NCBI RefSeq assembly: GCF_000247695.1
Contig: NW_004624865.1
Coordinates: 1,686,329 to 1,750,328 of the forward strand
Direction of reading: 5' to 3'
Source of the DNA: Heterocephalus glaber
Taxonomy: Eukaryota; Chordata; Mammalia; Rodentia; Bathyergidae
DNA: 64,000 nucleotides
The notes below the pieces were generated by a model. It was not told the DNA's origin. It searched no databases and worked only from the letters and a program-made list of their open reading frames with translations. A program made the position numbers and the translations under genes. Positions 23,491-35,582 of the stretch are shown piece after piece; the first letter of the stretch is position 1; each line of letters starts with the position of its first letter.

Positions 23491-24175
23491 ATGCTTCCCC
23501 GTATTTACTGGCTTTTATTTATTTGGGTCTATTTTGATCTCTAGTCAGTTCGTGGCTCATGAGGAATAGCTAATCTCATTCACAAATGAAAATGCCACGT
23601 GTTGAGTCATACGCTATCCTTTCTGGAGGCTACTGGCTCTGGATAAACACTGATTCACTGCGCTATCTCATGGTCTGCTCTCTTAGCCAAGCTAAAAGTG
23701 CATAAAAGGGTCTCGCCTTCAGCGAGAGCTCTGCACCAGCCCTGACTCAAGCCCCTACCCTGCTATTAGGGCTGGCTGGTCAGTAAACATGCTTTATTTT
23801 GCACAACTAATTGGACTGAAATTATGTATAGTTTTAATCCAGAATTTTTGACTTCTTATAAGAAATAAAAATCATGATCCACGTTGATAATTTTCCTCTT
23901 CTGCTTATGATTGAAAGACATTTTCCTGGCACATTACAAACACAAACTTTATTGAGGAAGAAATGCAAAGTCCTCTGAGAACTACTTTGGACCCTGGTAA
24001 GAGACATGGTCTTGCTGAATGTCATCCAACAGGTGCATCTTTGTTTCCAAAGTTCAGGAGGAAAAAGCAAAAGAATTTCAGGACTGAGGGTTGACTCCAT
24101 TTGAACTTCGGTCCCAAAGATTGGCAACAGGGTCCAGGTGGTTAGTATGTATGAAATATTTTAGTTTCTGTTTCG
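23491..24175. other. Intergenic; possible LTR-like segment
   Basis: Bases 23600-23800 carry 'gcataaaagggtctcgcc' followed by a pyrimidine-rich stretch and 'aaacatgctttatttt', which resembles the promoter and end of an LTR, but the family and ends are unknown. Confidence 0.3.
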
Positions 24176-24177
24176 AT

Positions 24178-24375
24178 CTTTGCAGTACTGGGGATCGAAT
24201 CCAAGGCTTTTGCACCAAACTACATCCCCCAATCATTTTTCATTTTTTTAAAATTTTTGAGGCAGAATCTCACTGAGTTGTCAAGCTGTCCAGGCTGGGT
24301 TTGAACTTGTGAGCCTCCTGCCTCAGCCTCCCAGAGTGCTGGGACTACATGTGTGTGCCGCCGCACCTGGGTGTG
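24178..24375 (-). mobile_element. B1-ID dimeric SINE
   Basis: On the plus strand the ID half comes first ('cagtactggggatcgaatcc', 'actacatcccc') and then the B1 half ('ggcagaatctcactgagttg', 'cctcctgcctcagcctccc', 'gtgtgccgccgcacctgg'). Both halves are nearly complete. Confidence 0.8.
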
Positions 24376-26370
24376 TTTGTGAATTTGAACACCATAATAT
24401 CTGCTTCTTTTAGGCACAGGATTTTGATAATTAAGGTCTCATTTTGCTAATAAGCTGCTACTAGAGGTTTGGAACGACTCTTTTCATATGGTAACCACAA
24501 AAGGAAGTGGGTTTGCCCCGTGAGAGAAAGGAGACATTTGGTCATTTCAAGAAAAGCTTACGAAAGACAGAGAAATGTAATGGCCTTGTGTCGGAATCCC
24601 TTTAGCTCAAATGCTGGTTTTACTAAGAACAAAACATGATCTTGAGCTGGGAGTTTGTCCCTTCCAGCCCTCACTGTCCACATACCTACTCTGGGAATGG
24701 CGGGACCTAACTGACCCAAGGCTGATTATAAGGATGTCAGCTGACTGCAAACTACACACCTCTGAGAGAACACCAATAGTTATATCCTGGCCATGTGAAC
24801 TTAGTTGGCTTACTAAATTATTTTGTCAATATAAACATATTATGCAAGACACCATTGTAGGGAATACAAGAGTTTTCAAAGGAAACAAATTCACCCTGGC
24901 CCAAGTTTGGAGACTTAAAATATGATGCAAGTATTTGTTATTTAGAATTAGCCTGATGAATGGATTCTTCCTCTAAGCAGCCCATATTAAATTCTAAATG
25001 TAATCCTATTGGAAAAATAGAACTACAACATCAGCAATACTCCTTGAGGGTGCTTGTCAATTTGACAGATTTGACAGGCAGACAAATTTAATTTATTAAA
25101 ATATTCTGTCTAGCCTTTTTAAAAGACAAGGGGTTTTTACACTGTAAATGGACTGTTTTCACAGCCTTATTAAAATAAATGCATAAAGTCAGCTGTTTTT
25201 CTTTGGAAATCATTAGCATGAGATATAACATTTGTAGAATTGCTGTCCAGGCACTGTTGCTTATATATCTGCAAATTTTGGCAAACTTCTCTATCTTTGC
25301 ATTTAATCTGGAATTTCTCCTTCTTAAACAGATGGGAATTCTGTACAAGAAGGGACATTTCACTTGTACGATATGCTGGATATCATAGACTTGTTTAATG
25401 CAGGCAGTAGAGATATTTGAATCACCAGTGCTTGCCAATGGCCACTGCCAAGACGTGAGCCAATTCAGTTTCTTTACGTCATAGGCTTAGCCTTGGTTTT
25501 CTTCAAAGGGATTTTATTATTTGTATTGATGGAATACTGTCAAAGTTGACAGATTTTCTGCTTTTCTTTAAAAGACCATTTTCAAATTGAACAATATCCT
25601 TCAAAATTGAAATTTTTTATGGGCCATGAGCCAATTTTGTTTCTTAGAATTGTCAATTTCCTCTTAGTGATTTCTTCATCTCCACAACTAATTCTACTTG
25701 GGTTTAAGAGTCTTGGTCCTTGAAATATTTTGCGCAGTTCATCTGACCAGTTTCCTCATGGAGTCTGACACTTGTGTTATTTTGGTCCTTGTCTCCTCCG
25801 TTCTCTCCTTCAGATCATCGCTGTGGCCTACTGTCCAGGGCCTTGGCCTTTCCTCCTGAGGAAGAGCACTCCCCTCTGAGTCAGTTCCCCACTTCCTGGG
25901 GGCGGCCCACCTCCCAGAGGCCCCTACGTCTGCACAGCTTCCCCTTAGAGGACTTGTCCCAGCCCTTTGGGCTCAATCATAAGAAAGTACTCTATTGAAC
26001 AATTAAAATATATCTACAAAAATACACTAGGAGGTGAACTGCTTGGTACATTAAGTGCTAGTAACATGCTAATCTTGGTAATTCAACAAGAAAAGGGCTT
26101 TGTTCCATACATCTAAATTTGAATTCTACAGATCTTCTAAGACTAAACTCACTTTAAAAATAGCATTTTACACAATGGCAAATCTATTCTATTTAAATAA
26201 TAAGAATAAAGTTATTTACATTCATAACAATGAATGAAAATACAACAAAAATGTGTAACTGTTTTAGAAATATTATTATAATCCTTCATGCCCCTTTGAT
26301 TTCTTAAAGTTGATGTATACTTTTGAATGTTCCTTCCCAAACAATCTACTACTACTGTTTAAAAAATTAT
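24376..26370. other. Repeat-poor intergenic sequence
   Basis: No clear transposon in about 2 kb. It includes TGACAG-type motifs at 25060-25080 and a 16-base TALE-type palindrome at 25537-25552. Short open frames are not gene-like. A small GC-richer patch lies at 25780-25980. Confidence 0.5.
25537..25552. promoter_or_regulatory. Candidate TALE-homeodomain palindrome (TGTCA/TGACA)
   Basis: The sequence ctgtcaaagttgacag has perfect 7-base arms around a 2-base centre. TGACAG is the MEIS/TGIF recognition core, here twice in opposite orientation. Two further copies in tandem lie near 25060-25080. Function is inferred from motif only. Confidence 0.35.
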
Positions 26371-26372
26371 AG

Positions 26373-26560
26373 CTTGGCTGGGCTTGATGGCACAGATTTA
26401 TAATCTCAGCACTCTGGGAGACTGAGACAGGAGGATCACAAGATTGAATCCAGACTGGGAAACTTAGTGACTTAGCAAACCCTGTCTCAAAATAAAAAAT
26501 AATAAAAGGCTGGAGCTGTAGTTTGGTGCCAAAGCCCTGAGTTGAATTCCCAGTGATGTG
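26373..26560 (+). mobile_element. B1-ID dimeric SINE
   Basis: The B1 half starts 'ggctgggcttgatggcac' and includes 'aatctcagcactctgggag'. It is followed, after an A-rich linker, by the ID half 'ggctggagctgtagtttgg' ... 'gagttgaattcccagtg'. The order is as expected for a plus-strand dimer. Confidence 0.85.
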
Positions 26561-27115
26561 TACATGAGTCCAGGCTATAGTGGATTAGAGATAATACTTT
26601 ATCTGTCTCCTTCACTAGATCTTGTTCTTGAAGGTTAAACTATGCTTTCTGTCCACAGGTCCTAAAACAGAGGCTTGCCTTCAACAGGGACCCAACAACT
26701 ATTTAAGGAGTTTATCTCTGATGAGAACATTAGTTTAAACATAGCACTCACTATTCTTTTGCTAGGATAGTTGCTTTTGAATTAATTAACTGAACTGAAT
26801 CATATCAGCTTTGGTTGAGAATCCACTATGGACTGGAAACTAGCTACTAATGAACCAAAGATCAAAATGCCATGATCTCTGCCTCAAGATTAAAACCTAT
26901 TTCAGAAGGCAATCAGGTTTCCATTAACTTAAATAAATTGTGTTTGACATAGTTTAGGAGCTGAAAATCGAATATAAAATGGAGGGGTGAATGTTAAGTG
27001 TGCGTGTAAACTGTTTCAGGAGCTATGTGAGAAAGAATCCAGCTGGCTTCTTGTTGCTTTTGAGGTGAGTGCTGCAGGAGGAGAGGTGTCACCCACCAAT
27101 CAGCCAGGAAATGAG
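26561..27115. other. Intergenic, nothing recognised
   Basis: Unique-looking AT-rich sequence with no gene signature. Confidence 0.5.
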
Positions 27116-27119
27116 CTGG

Positions 27120-27465
27120 GTCCTTAGGAAGACTCAGGATAAGGGGAGTTTTGACAGGTGGCCCAGGAAGCAAGAAGTAAGTTCCAGCAGGATGAAACAG
27201 CTTAAGCAGAGGGGCACGATGGCAAGGCTGTGGGAGAAGGTCATGTCCAGTGCAGACGGTGTCACCTGGTATCACTCCAGTGGGTCAGGGTGACAGCGCA
27301 GAGGTCTGGGATGGGGCCTGTCAGGAGGGGAAGTAGTCTAGACTAGAGCAGAGTATGCAGCCTGCTAAGGAGCCCGGATTTGATCCAGTAAGTTATGGAA
27401 AACTTTAAGGAAGTAACAGAAGCAGAACAGATTTGGTTTAGATCACTTATTTTGTTGGTCCATAG
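27120..27465 (-). mobile_element. L2 LINE fragment
   Basis: On the plus strand one reads the L2 reverse-complement words 'ggatttgatccagtaagt', 'ggaaaactttaaggaagtaac' and 'agatttggtttagatcactt', with the preceding GC-richer part consistent with the L2 coding end. Open frames on both strands here are relics. Confidence 0.55.
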
Positions 27466-28061
27466 AGGATGGAGTAACTCGCAGTGCTCCTGTTTTCTTG
27501 TGTAGATCGTGTCTCATAAAATTATACACAAATAAAGCAAATGCACACAGGGGCCCTGATTACTAAAGTCAGAACAGTGAGGCTGTGCAGTGAAAAATCT
27601 CCCCCACTGTCTCTCTGGAAATTGCTCTCTGAGTAAAAGCAATGTTTCACCAGAATTCCTATCTACCTAGATTTTTAATCTCAAGTTAGTCATCACTGTT
27701 CATTCTAAATGACTCCTTTCTTGAGTTCTGATATTTCTTTCTCCTCAGGTGGATATTATGGTAGAAAATTCTAAACTAAAATGGCTCATTTTAGGTCCCA
27801 ATAACCATCACCATGACCAAAACCAGATTAAACTGTTTGAAATGGGCAGCAGTAGCAAGGGAATAATAACACCTCCCTCGGAAAATGTGGGGCGCTTTTC
27901 CCATATGTTCCAGGGGAAATGTCAAATACAAAAGCATGTTATAAGACATTAATTAATCTTGCTACAGTTTTAGTGGTCAATTGCATTTCAAATTATTTCA
28001 AATTATTCTGTCAATCAGTCTAGAGGCCCCAAATGCCACCAAAGGAGGCGTCTTCTCCTCT

Positions 28062-28075
28062 GCGCCCCCTGCTGG
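28062..28075 (-). promoter_or_regulatory. Candidate CTCF binding core
   Basis: The minus strand reads ccagcagggggcgc, a full match to the CTCF core consensus CCASYAGRKGGCR. It lies about 7.5 kb beyond the 3' end of the LRATD1 coding frame, in repeat-poor DNA. Binding is predicted only. Confidence 0.6.
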
Positions 28076-31000
28076 AGTGTCGGACATGCTGAGTTTTTTT
28101 CTTCTTCCCCTTGTGCTACCTAGGTGTATTGCTCTAGTGGTAAGACTGGAAGAAATTTAACTTTCCAGAAGATGAACAAGACTCCTCATTGACTGAACGT
28201 CTCTGGAAGTCATGGGCCCATTGACTACAGTGGCTCATGTGAGTAATGTCTTGTCTCATATATATTTCTTCCAAGTTAATCCTTGGCTGCCTTCTAAATT
28301 TGCAACTCTTACAGTTATCTCATTGAGATGAAAATTTAATTACCAAGAGGAGGAAAATTTGTATTTCCATCTGTAATGAAACTCAGAAAGTTCACTCATG
28401 GATAAATGTGTGTACCAGTATGGTCAGGGCAGGGCAAACGACTTAAACTATCTGTGGCCAATCTCTTATTGTTTGTAGTATAATTCCTCATCATTCCAGT
28501 TTATTTTTAATCAGAAACTATTTTCTACTGTATGCTTCTTCGAGAGAATCACATAGAAGCTGTTAAACACTGAGGTCGTTCCACCCATGTAGAGTTCATT
28601 GAAAACCAGGTCTTCCCCTTCCCCAGTTCTTCTCCTATCCATTGAATAGTGGAGCACTGCCAAGTTGCAGCTGAAAAAATGTGTGAGTCCTACAGTCTTC
28701 CTAGGACTGACAGACTGGAGGAGGAACAGGAAATGATCATTGTGGTAGAGGACAGAAAGTCTGGGGTTGCTATCAATAATATACAATGGTAACACCCGGA
28801 AGGAAATAACTAAAATCATCCTGAGAGGTGGCATGGGGCTTGGCCGTAAAGGATGGACGAATAAGGGTTTGCCACTCTGGAATCAAGAGTTCTGTTTGGG
28901 GTGATCGCTATGGCTGTGTCTGGAGAGAGGGCTTTGGGGACAGAGACAAAAGAGGAAGTCATGGTAACAGCCAGGTTTAAAGTGCAGGTCACACTTGGGT
29001 AAGTGGCAAGTGAAATGAAAACTGGTGGCATAGAATATTTCTGATTGTGTCTAGGAGAGTAGTCATCATACTCCAGAAAAAGGATGGCAACATCCCATAA
29101 AGCACAATCAAGAGAGTGCAAGATTAAAGACCCATGAAACACCCCCAATTCCCACTCACCGCTCCCCATCTGTGCATCTGCACAGCCAACTCTCTCAGTG
29201 GTGGCCTGGCCCATGAACTCAGGTTTCTCCTAAAAGCTGTGCTTATCCCTGCCCTGCGTGTGGTTTTGGCCCTCGAAGGTGCACAGACAATCCGACAGAA
29301 GCTCGGAGCTGTGGGTAGGGGTGTCCTTGGTTGGTGGGCTCGTGGGGGACGCTGAGGTTCCGAGACATGGTCAAATTCCCCCTTGGTAAGGTTGCCAGGT
29401 GGTATCCCAGATGTGCGGTTACATGTGGGTTCCAGGTACACAGAACTCTTAGCATAAACGTGCTGTATGCATTGTGTAGGGCATACTTATCTGAAAACAT
29501 CTGTCCTCTATCTGAAGTGGTAATAGAACTGAGAATCCTGTTTTTATTTGCTAAATATGCCAACCCCATCCCTGAGTTTTGCTGCCTGGGCTCTACACCC
29601 TCCCTCCCCAAGCAGACAGGTCCACTGGGAATCAAAAGGTGGGAAGAACGACTCTGCTATTTGGGAGTTCAGAGGTTTTATAAAGTCATCATCAGTCTGG
29701 CCCCGAGACCTGAGCATCCTCTGGGAGGATCTGAAATCTGAAAATAGTGCTTTTGGCACTGTGTGAATAGCTGGCATGTCATGGGATGACTGGAGGGGGA
29801 ATGATGGAGTTTAGAGTAGCTGATTTGCTAAAGCAAGTATCAACATACTTATAATAAGAACATCCCTCAAGTTTCCCATTGCACAAATTGGACATTAATA
29901 TCTGTATCACGGATTGATGACAAGAGGTTTCTTAACAAGCACAAAAGGAATAGCCTTATATGATTGCTTTTGGTTTTTCTGCACATTGAATGAAGCTCAA
30001 ATTAACTTTAGGAGTATTTATTTTGTGCTAGAAATTTAAGACACTGGCTCTATTCACACCTTATTATTCATCATTGTCTATCCTTTGGACAAAATTAAGT
30101 TCAGAACTCATGTTCACATAAAAGAATAATTGGATTGTAAAAGCGCTCAGGCATGGCAATTATTTTAATATTTATTATAAAAATGAGTCATGTTTATGTA
30201 GAAGAACACCCATGACCAAACTGCATCAAATCTAATTTTCCCAGAAAGTTAAGTGCATATTCTAGTAAGTCTTTCCCTACATACCAAGGAAAATTTTTAG
30301 CAAGAACTATAATAATAAGCTTCCTTCTGAAATCTTGTGATTTCATGCAAGAAAAAAAGCCTCTCCTGGAGGTGAATAAGAGATGAAGCTGTGAGAAATT
30401 AGAGTCCGAATTATTAGTTTACTTTCCCCTTTCTGACCAAATAATAAGACAACATTTCCTAGATTCTTTGATTTTTTTTCTAGGAACAAACTGAACTTTC
30501 AAATACAAGTGAAATTAATCAGTTTCAAGTTGTATAAAATGGATCACCACGAACTTTCTGTGGGATGCAAACTACCGATTTCAGTTCCCCCTCACAGATA
30601 AACCAAATGGTGAGCTTTTGGATTTCCTGGTAATCAAGAATCAGTGAGAACCATATCTATTGAAGAGATGCCACCATCGTGTATTTATGGACAATCATAT
30701 ATTTATGACAGCAAAAAGACTGGAAAAAAAGCATAGAAAACTATTCATCTGGGTGTTCGACTATCAGAAGCAAGAATCATACAAATCACCTTCAGGAACA
30801 AGAGCAGAAAAGACTTTTTTCCTTTTCCCCCAACATATTCAAATACTTAAACCTTTTAAATTGCAAGTTCAAGTGAGCCAAACACAACCTCAAAGGTAAA
30901 CTTTGAGTTATGAAATCAGAGAATCTTATAAATTCTTAAAGGGTTGGAAAATTGGATTTTAGCTTTCTCCTATTGTCTTCAGTTAGAATGGAGAGCAGGT

Positions 31001-31304
31001 ATCCCCTGTTGGAAAACTTATTAACTCCTTATATCATTTCATAAACTTCCTACTTCATCTTATTTTTCAATTACTTTGAAATCTTTTCAGCTTTCCTTTG
31101 AATTACGTTTTTGGAGAAATGAGGAACTTTCTAATTGAGACTAAAGCCAACACTGCAGCTTCCATATTTTCTCCTTTTTGTTTACGCTCAGTTCTAGGCA
31201 GTTTCTTGCTGTCTATCTCCCTATTACTATTCTGAGTCCCAGATCTCCCCTCTTGGTGTTACAAATCTCAAGGTCACTTTCCATGTTGTCTTTTTGAAAG
31301 TCTG

Positions 31305-31380
31305 CATGTGTGTGTGTGTGACTGAAATAAAAATTAACAGCTGTTGGCAGAAATATACGTATATGTGTGTGTGTGTGTAT
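31305..31380. repeat. Two short (TG)n runs
   Basis: TG runs at about 31307-31320 and 31363-31378 separated by unique sequence. Confidence 0.8.
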
Positions 31381-32086
31381 GTGCAAACAGGCATGTATTT
31401 CTGTATATTCTGCTAATAACTAATAATTTTTGAGAAAAATACACATGGATCTTATCTAAAAACCTTTTCGAAATGCATCTTCGTACTCAGGAAACCTGGA
31501 AGCCTGCATTTTTTTTTTTTTTACCTGAAGAATTTTCTGTGTATGGCAAATATCTCTGAGAAGCTAACATGAAGTAGATCATTTTCCTTTATTTAAAACT
31601 AGATTCTTTTCATTTTTTTAAATGGCTGTGGATGTAGGCTCTGGGTTCAAGTTGGGGGCAGCAGAGAGGGAGAGACAACCAAAATTATTTGTGGGAACAA
31701 AGAGAATTAGGTGGCTCTGCTATGATTGTGCAATTTATTGTTGATTCCACTGAAAACTGACACTGTTTCATCAACTGATTAGATGACTACAACTGCTAAC
31801 TCTCAGGGATGGTAAAAACACAGAGTAAAACCTAAGTAATCAACTAAGTGAAGTTCAAAGACTGTTAGGGTATTCTTGCGATTCAGGTAATTCATTATTT
31901 TCGAAACAGCAGTACATTGCCTTTCTGAAAAAAAATAGTATTCAGATAAAATCATTCAACCAAGAAATATGATAAAAAGGGGAAGAAAAATCTGAAAATG
32001 CCAAAAGCAATTTCTTGTGAAATCATGTAACATTAGAGAACTTACAAACTTGCTTCTGTGTTTGATGTTGTATCTGGCACAAATCA

Positions 32087-32138
<52 letters not shown>
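32087..32138. repeat. (ATCT)n microsatellite
   Basis: About 13 perfect tandem ATCT units, likely length-variable between individuals. Confidence 0.95.
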
Positions 32139-32237
32139 GCTTTCATGATAGGGGCTTAACATTTTAAATACTGAGGAAATTTTATGCATATTAGTTAGGC
32201 TTATTATTATATTACTGATTTTTTTTTTTACAAAAGT

Positions 32238-32345
32238 TAATACAGGTCTGGAGGTTTAGCTCAGTGGCACCAGCGCCTTCCTGGAAAACATAAGGTCCTG
32301 AGTTCAATCCCCGGTTCCAAAAAAAAAAAAGAAAAAGAAAAGTAA
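32238..32345 (+). mobile_element. ID-type SINE
   Basis: 'ggtttagctcagtggcacc' (A-box part) and 'gtcctgagttcaatcccc' (B-box part) are followed by an A tail with G interruptions. It is close to the copies at 49.9 kb and 14.4 kb. Confidence 0.8.
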
Positions 32346-34542
32346 ATGCAACATGCGTAACTTCTACAGGATTCCTTTTTGAGAAGAAAAAATACATTTT
32401 GGGAATACTGGCATTTTAGGACTGATTTTGTTTAAAGTATACCCAGCACCTGCCTCTCCTCGATCCTCTTCCTCCTCTTTCTTTTCCCTCTTTCTCCTTC
32501 TTCCTCTTTTCCCTCCTTCTCCTTCTTCCTCTTTTCCCCTTGCAAAAATATGAAAAGCACTCAGAAATATCTACCTTATTTCACATTCTTTTAACAATGG
32601 TTTGCTTTTCAGAATCATCCCCCGAAAGCTGAGGAGGAATGGGGAAAAAGAGAGCTTTCCTCTTTGCGGGAGAAGGATGGATAGAACCAGTCTGCAGCTG
32701 GGCCCTCCTGGAAGTAACTATGAACAACCAAACCGGACCTAAACTCCTGGATCCTATTAAAATGTTAAAAGACAGAGGTCTTAATCTCTGTAACTGAGAC
32801 AATCTACAGATTTGGCATTCACCCCTAATGACAGTCCAGTGAGCTTACACCATCAACAAAGGAACTTCCACCCCTTTGGATGCAGTAACACCTTTAATGA
32901 TGCTGAACGAATACACCTTTTTCAGGGTAAAGCTTTTAGATAGTATCTTGATATTCTCCATGATGTGCTGTTATTATGTTCTGCAACTGACTTCATTATC
33001 GTTGACCAAGAGATATTAATTATTTCAATAGGAAGATGATGAAGAAAATCTTTAGAACTGTTCATGCTCCTTAAGTGACCAGTGTTTTATTATTGTGAAT
33101 TTGTAGAATGGTTGCCAGCAACCAAATCCTTACCAGACAAACCTAATAATGAATGCTACTTTAACTGTCCAAATCTTATTTTTAATTGTCATCTAGTTTC
33201 AGCAAGTTGAAAGCTGTCATTCTCCTTTTAGAGTGACCCTCTTAGTGAGAAGAAATCAGATTATGTGCTACCAGAGGAAATACATCTCAATATGAGGTAG
33301 GATAGAGACTGATTCCTTTCTTTTGTGGAAGTCCCACTTTTGAGTGACAGGGGGAAGACAAAATGTCAAGAAGGAGTCCTGGTGGTTAGGATGGTGGTTT
33401 AATACAGCAGGGAGCCAAGATACAGAAGGAAACACAGTAAAGAATATGGAGTGTGTAGATACAATAAAGAATTTCATTTTATGATTTGTCATCTGTTATT
33501 TGAGAGAAGAATAAGTTAGGGAAATAAATGATTTTCAGTTCTCCATACATGCAAAGGTAAGTTAGTCATTACAAAAGTTTGTTTCGTGTGCTGAAAGAAA
33601 AGCATATGCATTTAAACATTTTTAAAATATAAATCACTCAATAGGCTTAAGAAAAATACTCTAGTTCATATTTCATTGATCTGACCTCTTGATTCAAGAT
33701 CAGGGAATGAATCCAGAATGAAAGCCAAAAGAAAATAAAAATAAAAAATAGAACATAATGAATCATTTCCCATGGAAAAGGCATTTCCAGTCTTAGCTAA
33801 CTTCGACTAGTTTTTATTGCATTATTTTTGAAATGCCAAGAAACTGGCTTTGGCCACAAAATCTGCTGTCCAGCTAATCGTAGCTGTCAAGACGCAACTG
33901 CTTGCAACAATTTGCTAAACACCAGTATTTGACAAGTTCCCTGGAAAGAGACGTAGATGCTATAGGGGTGCCCAATGCATGGAGTCCAGCAGGATCCCTC
34001 AGGCAGGGCTGCAGCCCAAGGAGAGAAGGCTGTCGTCCTTCACCCACGGAGGGAGTTTCACACAACCCTACGTTGTGTGAAAAACACGTATTTGTACTGA
34101 CCCTACAAGGTTTTCCCTGTTTTAGGGAATGTATTTTGGGACTGGCTAAAGAAGAGGGGATACAGCCACAAACTGCAGTCCTTTTTAAGGAGAGCAGGAG
34201 GAGACAGTTAAAAAAAATGCAAATGTGAAATGGTAATGCTGTACCACATGGAGAAAAAAATCCACACCGAGCCTGCCAGCAATTTCCACCAAACCAAATA
34301 AACCCTTTACCTGGCAGAAATGTAGGACAACATAGACATTAATAACTCCACCATTACTTGGGCTGCTATTTAAATTAAAAAAAACTACAATATTCAAAAA
34401 ACAGAATTCTCGTAAGATTTAAGAAAAATAGAGTGAAAAAGGCAATGTTAGCTAAGCTCTTAGCTACATCCACTCTTAATGGCCCCCAGTATTTAAACTA
34501 TCATGGAGTAAAGCCATGAAAATAAAAATTTCAATTTGAAAT
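32346..34542. other. Repeat-poor intergenic sequence downstream of LRATD1
   Basis: Apart from a CT-rich patch at 32455-32540, no transposon is evident. Short open frames (for example 33902-34228) lack support. A second possible minus-strand AATAAA lies at 33818-33813. Confidence 0.45.
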
Positions 34543-34548
34543 TTTATT
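34543..34548 (-). promoter_or_regulatory. Candidate LRATD1 polyadenylation signal
   Basis: The minus strand reads AATAAA here, the closest canonical signal I see downstream of the stop codon. It would give a 3' UTR of about 1.03 kb (35582 down to about 34520). No transcript evidence is available. Confidence 0.4.
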
Positions 34549-35582
34549 AGCATGTTGCTAAAATGGTCAATAAAAACATCAACACGATAGGCTTTGTTGA
34601 CATAGTTAGAAATCTCCGCTCTCATGTTTAAAACTTAATTTCCACTTCCCGCGGGCTAAGATCTATCTCTGTTAGGGAAAGCCAACCTAAATTGACTGGC
34701 TACGTGCTGCTGCCCTAATGCTGGTTTCCGGAATGTCGCGTCCTCCCCCTCCCTCTCCTCTAGCCCAGTTAAACACATGACTATTTTTGAAATGCAGCCC
34801 GAGGAAGGAGCAATCGAGGGTTTAGAACAAGCGCCCTGCTCTACTCGTTCGAGTTCCAGACACCGGGTGAACTCGCTCCCTATCCAGGCGGAGTCACCTC
34901 TCCTCACCGCCCGGAACCTCTGCGGTCTGGAGACTCACTGGGCAAATGCGGGTGGGGGTGGCGTCTGCTTCCTCGTGCAAGCAACAGGAAGCAGAAAATA
35001 GCTCAGCCCAGAGCCTGGAGGGCAGCGGCGGGAGACCTGGGTCCGGGAGAGGTGGAAGAGTCCCAGGCAGCCTCGGGATGACCCAGACCTCGCGGAGCGA
35101 TTTCCAAGTGCACCAACGACAGACGGGCTGGATTTCTTGGAAACCCTGCGATCCGGGGACCTATCCAAGAGCCCTGCAAAGAGAATTCTCGCCAGCCAAG
35201 GGACTGGCCCGTGCTCGCGCATTTCGGGGCGGTGACCGCCCCTTTTTAGTAAGGGGACTTCCCCTGTGGGCGCAAAACGCTGCGCCCCTGCGCCCCTCTT
35301 CCCGCCCGCCCTTGCCGTCTGACAACTCGAGGGGAAAGCGCGCCGGGGCTCCAGAGCGTCACCACCTCCGGGAGCGCGGGCCGGCGCGTGCCGCTGCGCC
35401 CCTTCCGTCCTGGCGTCCGGTGTCTGTCTCCGTGTCTTCCTGGCACTTGCTGTTGGGGGGCAAGGCTGCAGCCCCGCCACTGACCACCGGCGGCTCCGGT
35501 CGCGCGCGCGAGGGGGGCGGGGGTGCAGAATCGCTGAGGGCGGGGAGGGGCCGCGCGCGGGGTCCGGGCAGCCCCGGGGCGG

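Larger units (their letters stand above)
27466..32086. other. Long repeat-poor intergenic stretch
   Basis: About 4.6 kb with no confidently named transposon. It holds the CTCF-type core (28062-28075) and two short TG runs (31305-31380). Bases 28816-29777 have overlapping open frames on both strands (up to 136 codons), but none shows a domain, a CpG-rich start or consistent splice sites, so no gene is called. Confidence 0.45.

Noticed and set aside
29124..29777. Cluster of overlapping open frames up to 136 codons on both strands
   Set aside because: No domain, no CpG-rich start, no consistent donor/acceptor pairs; similar density is expected by chance in moderately GC-rich DNA.
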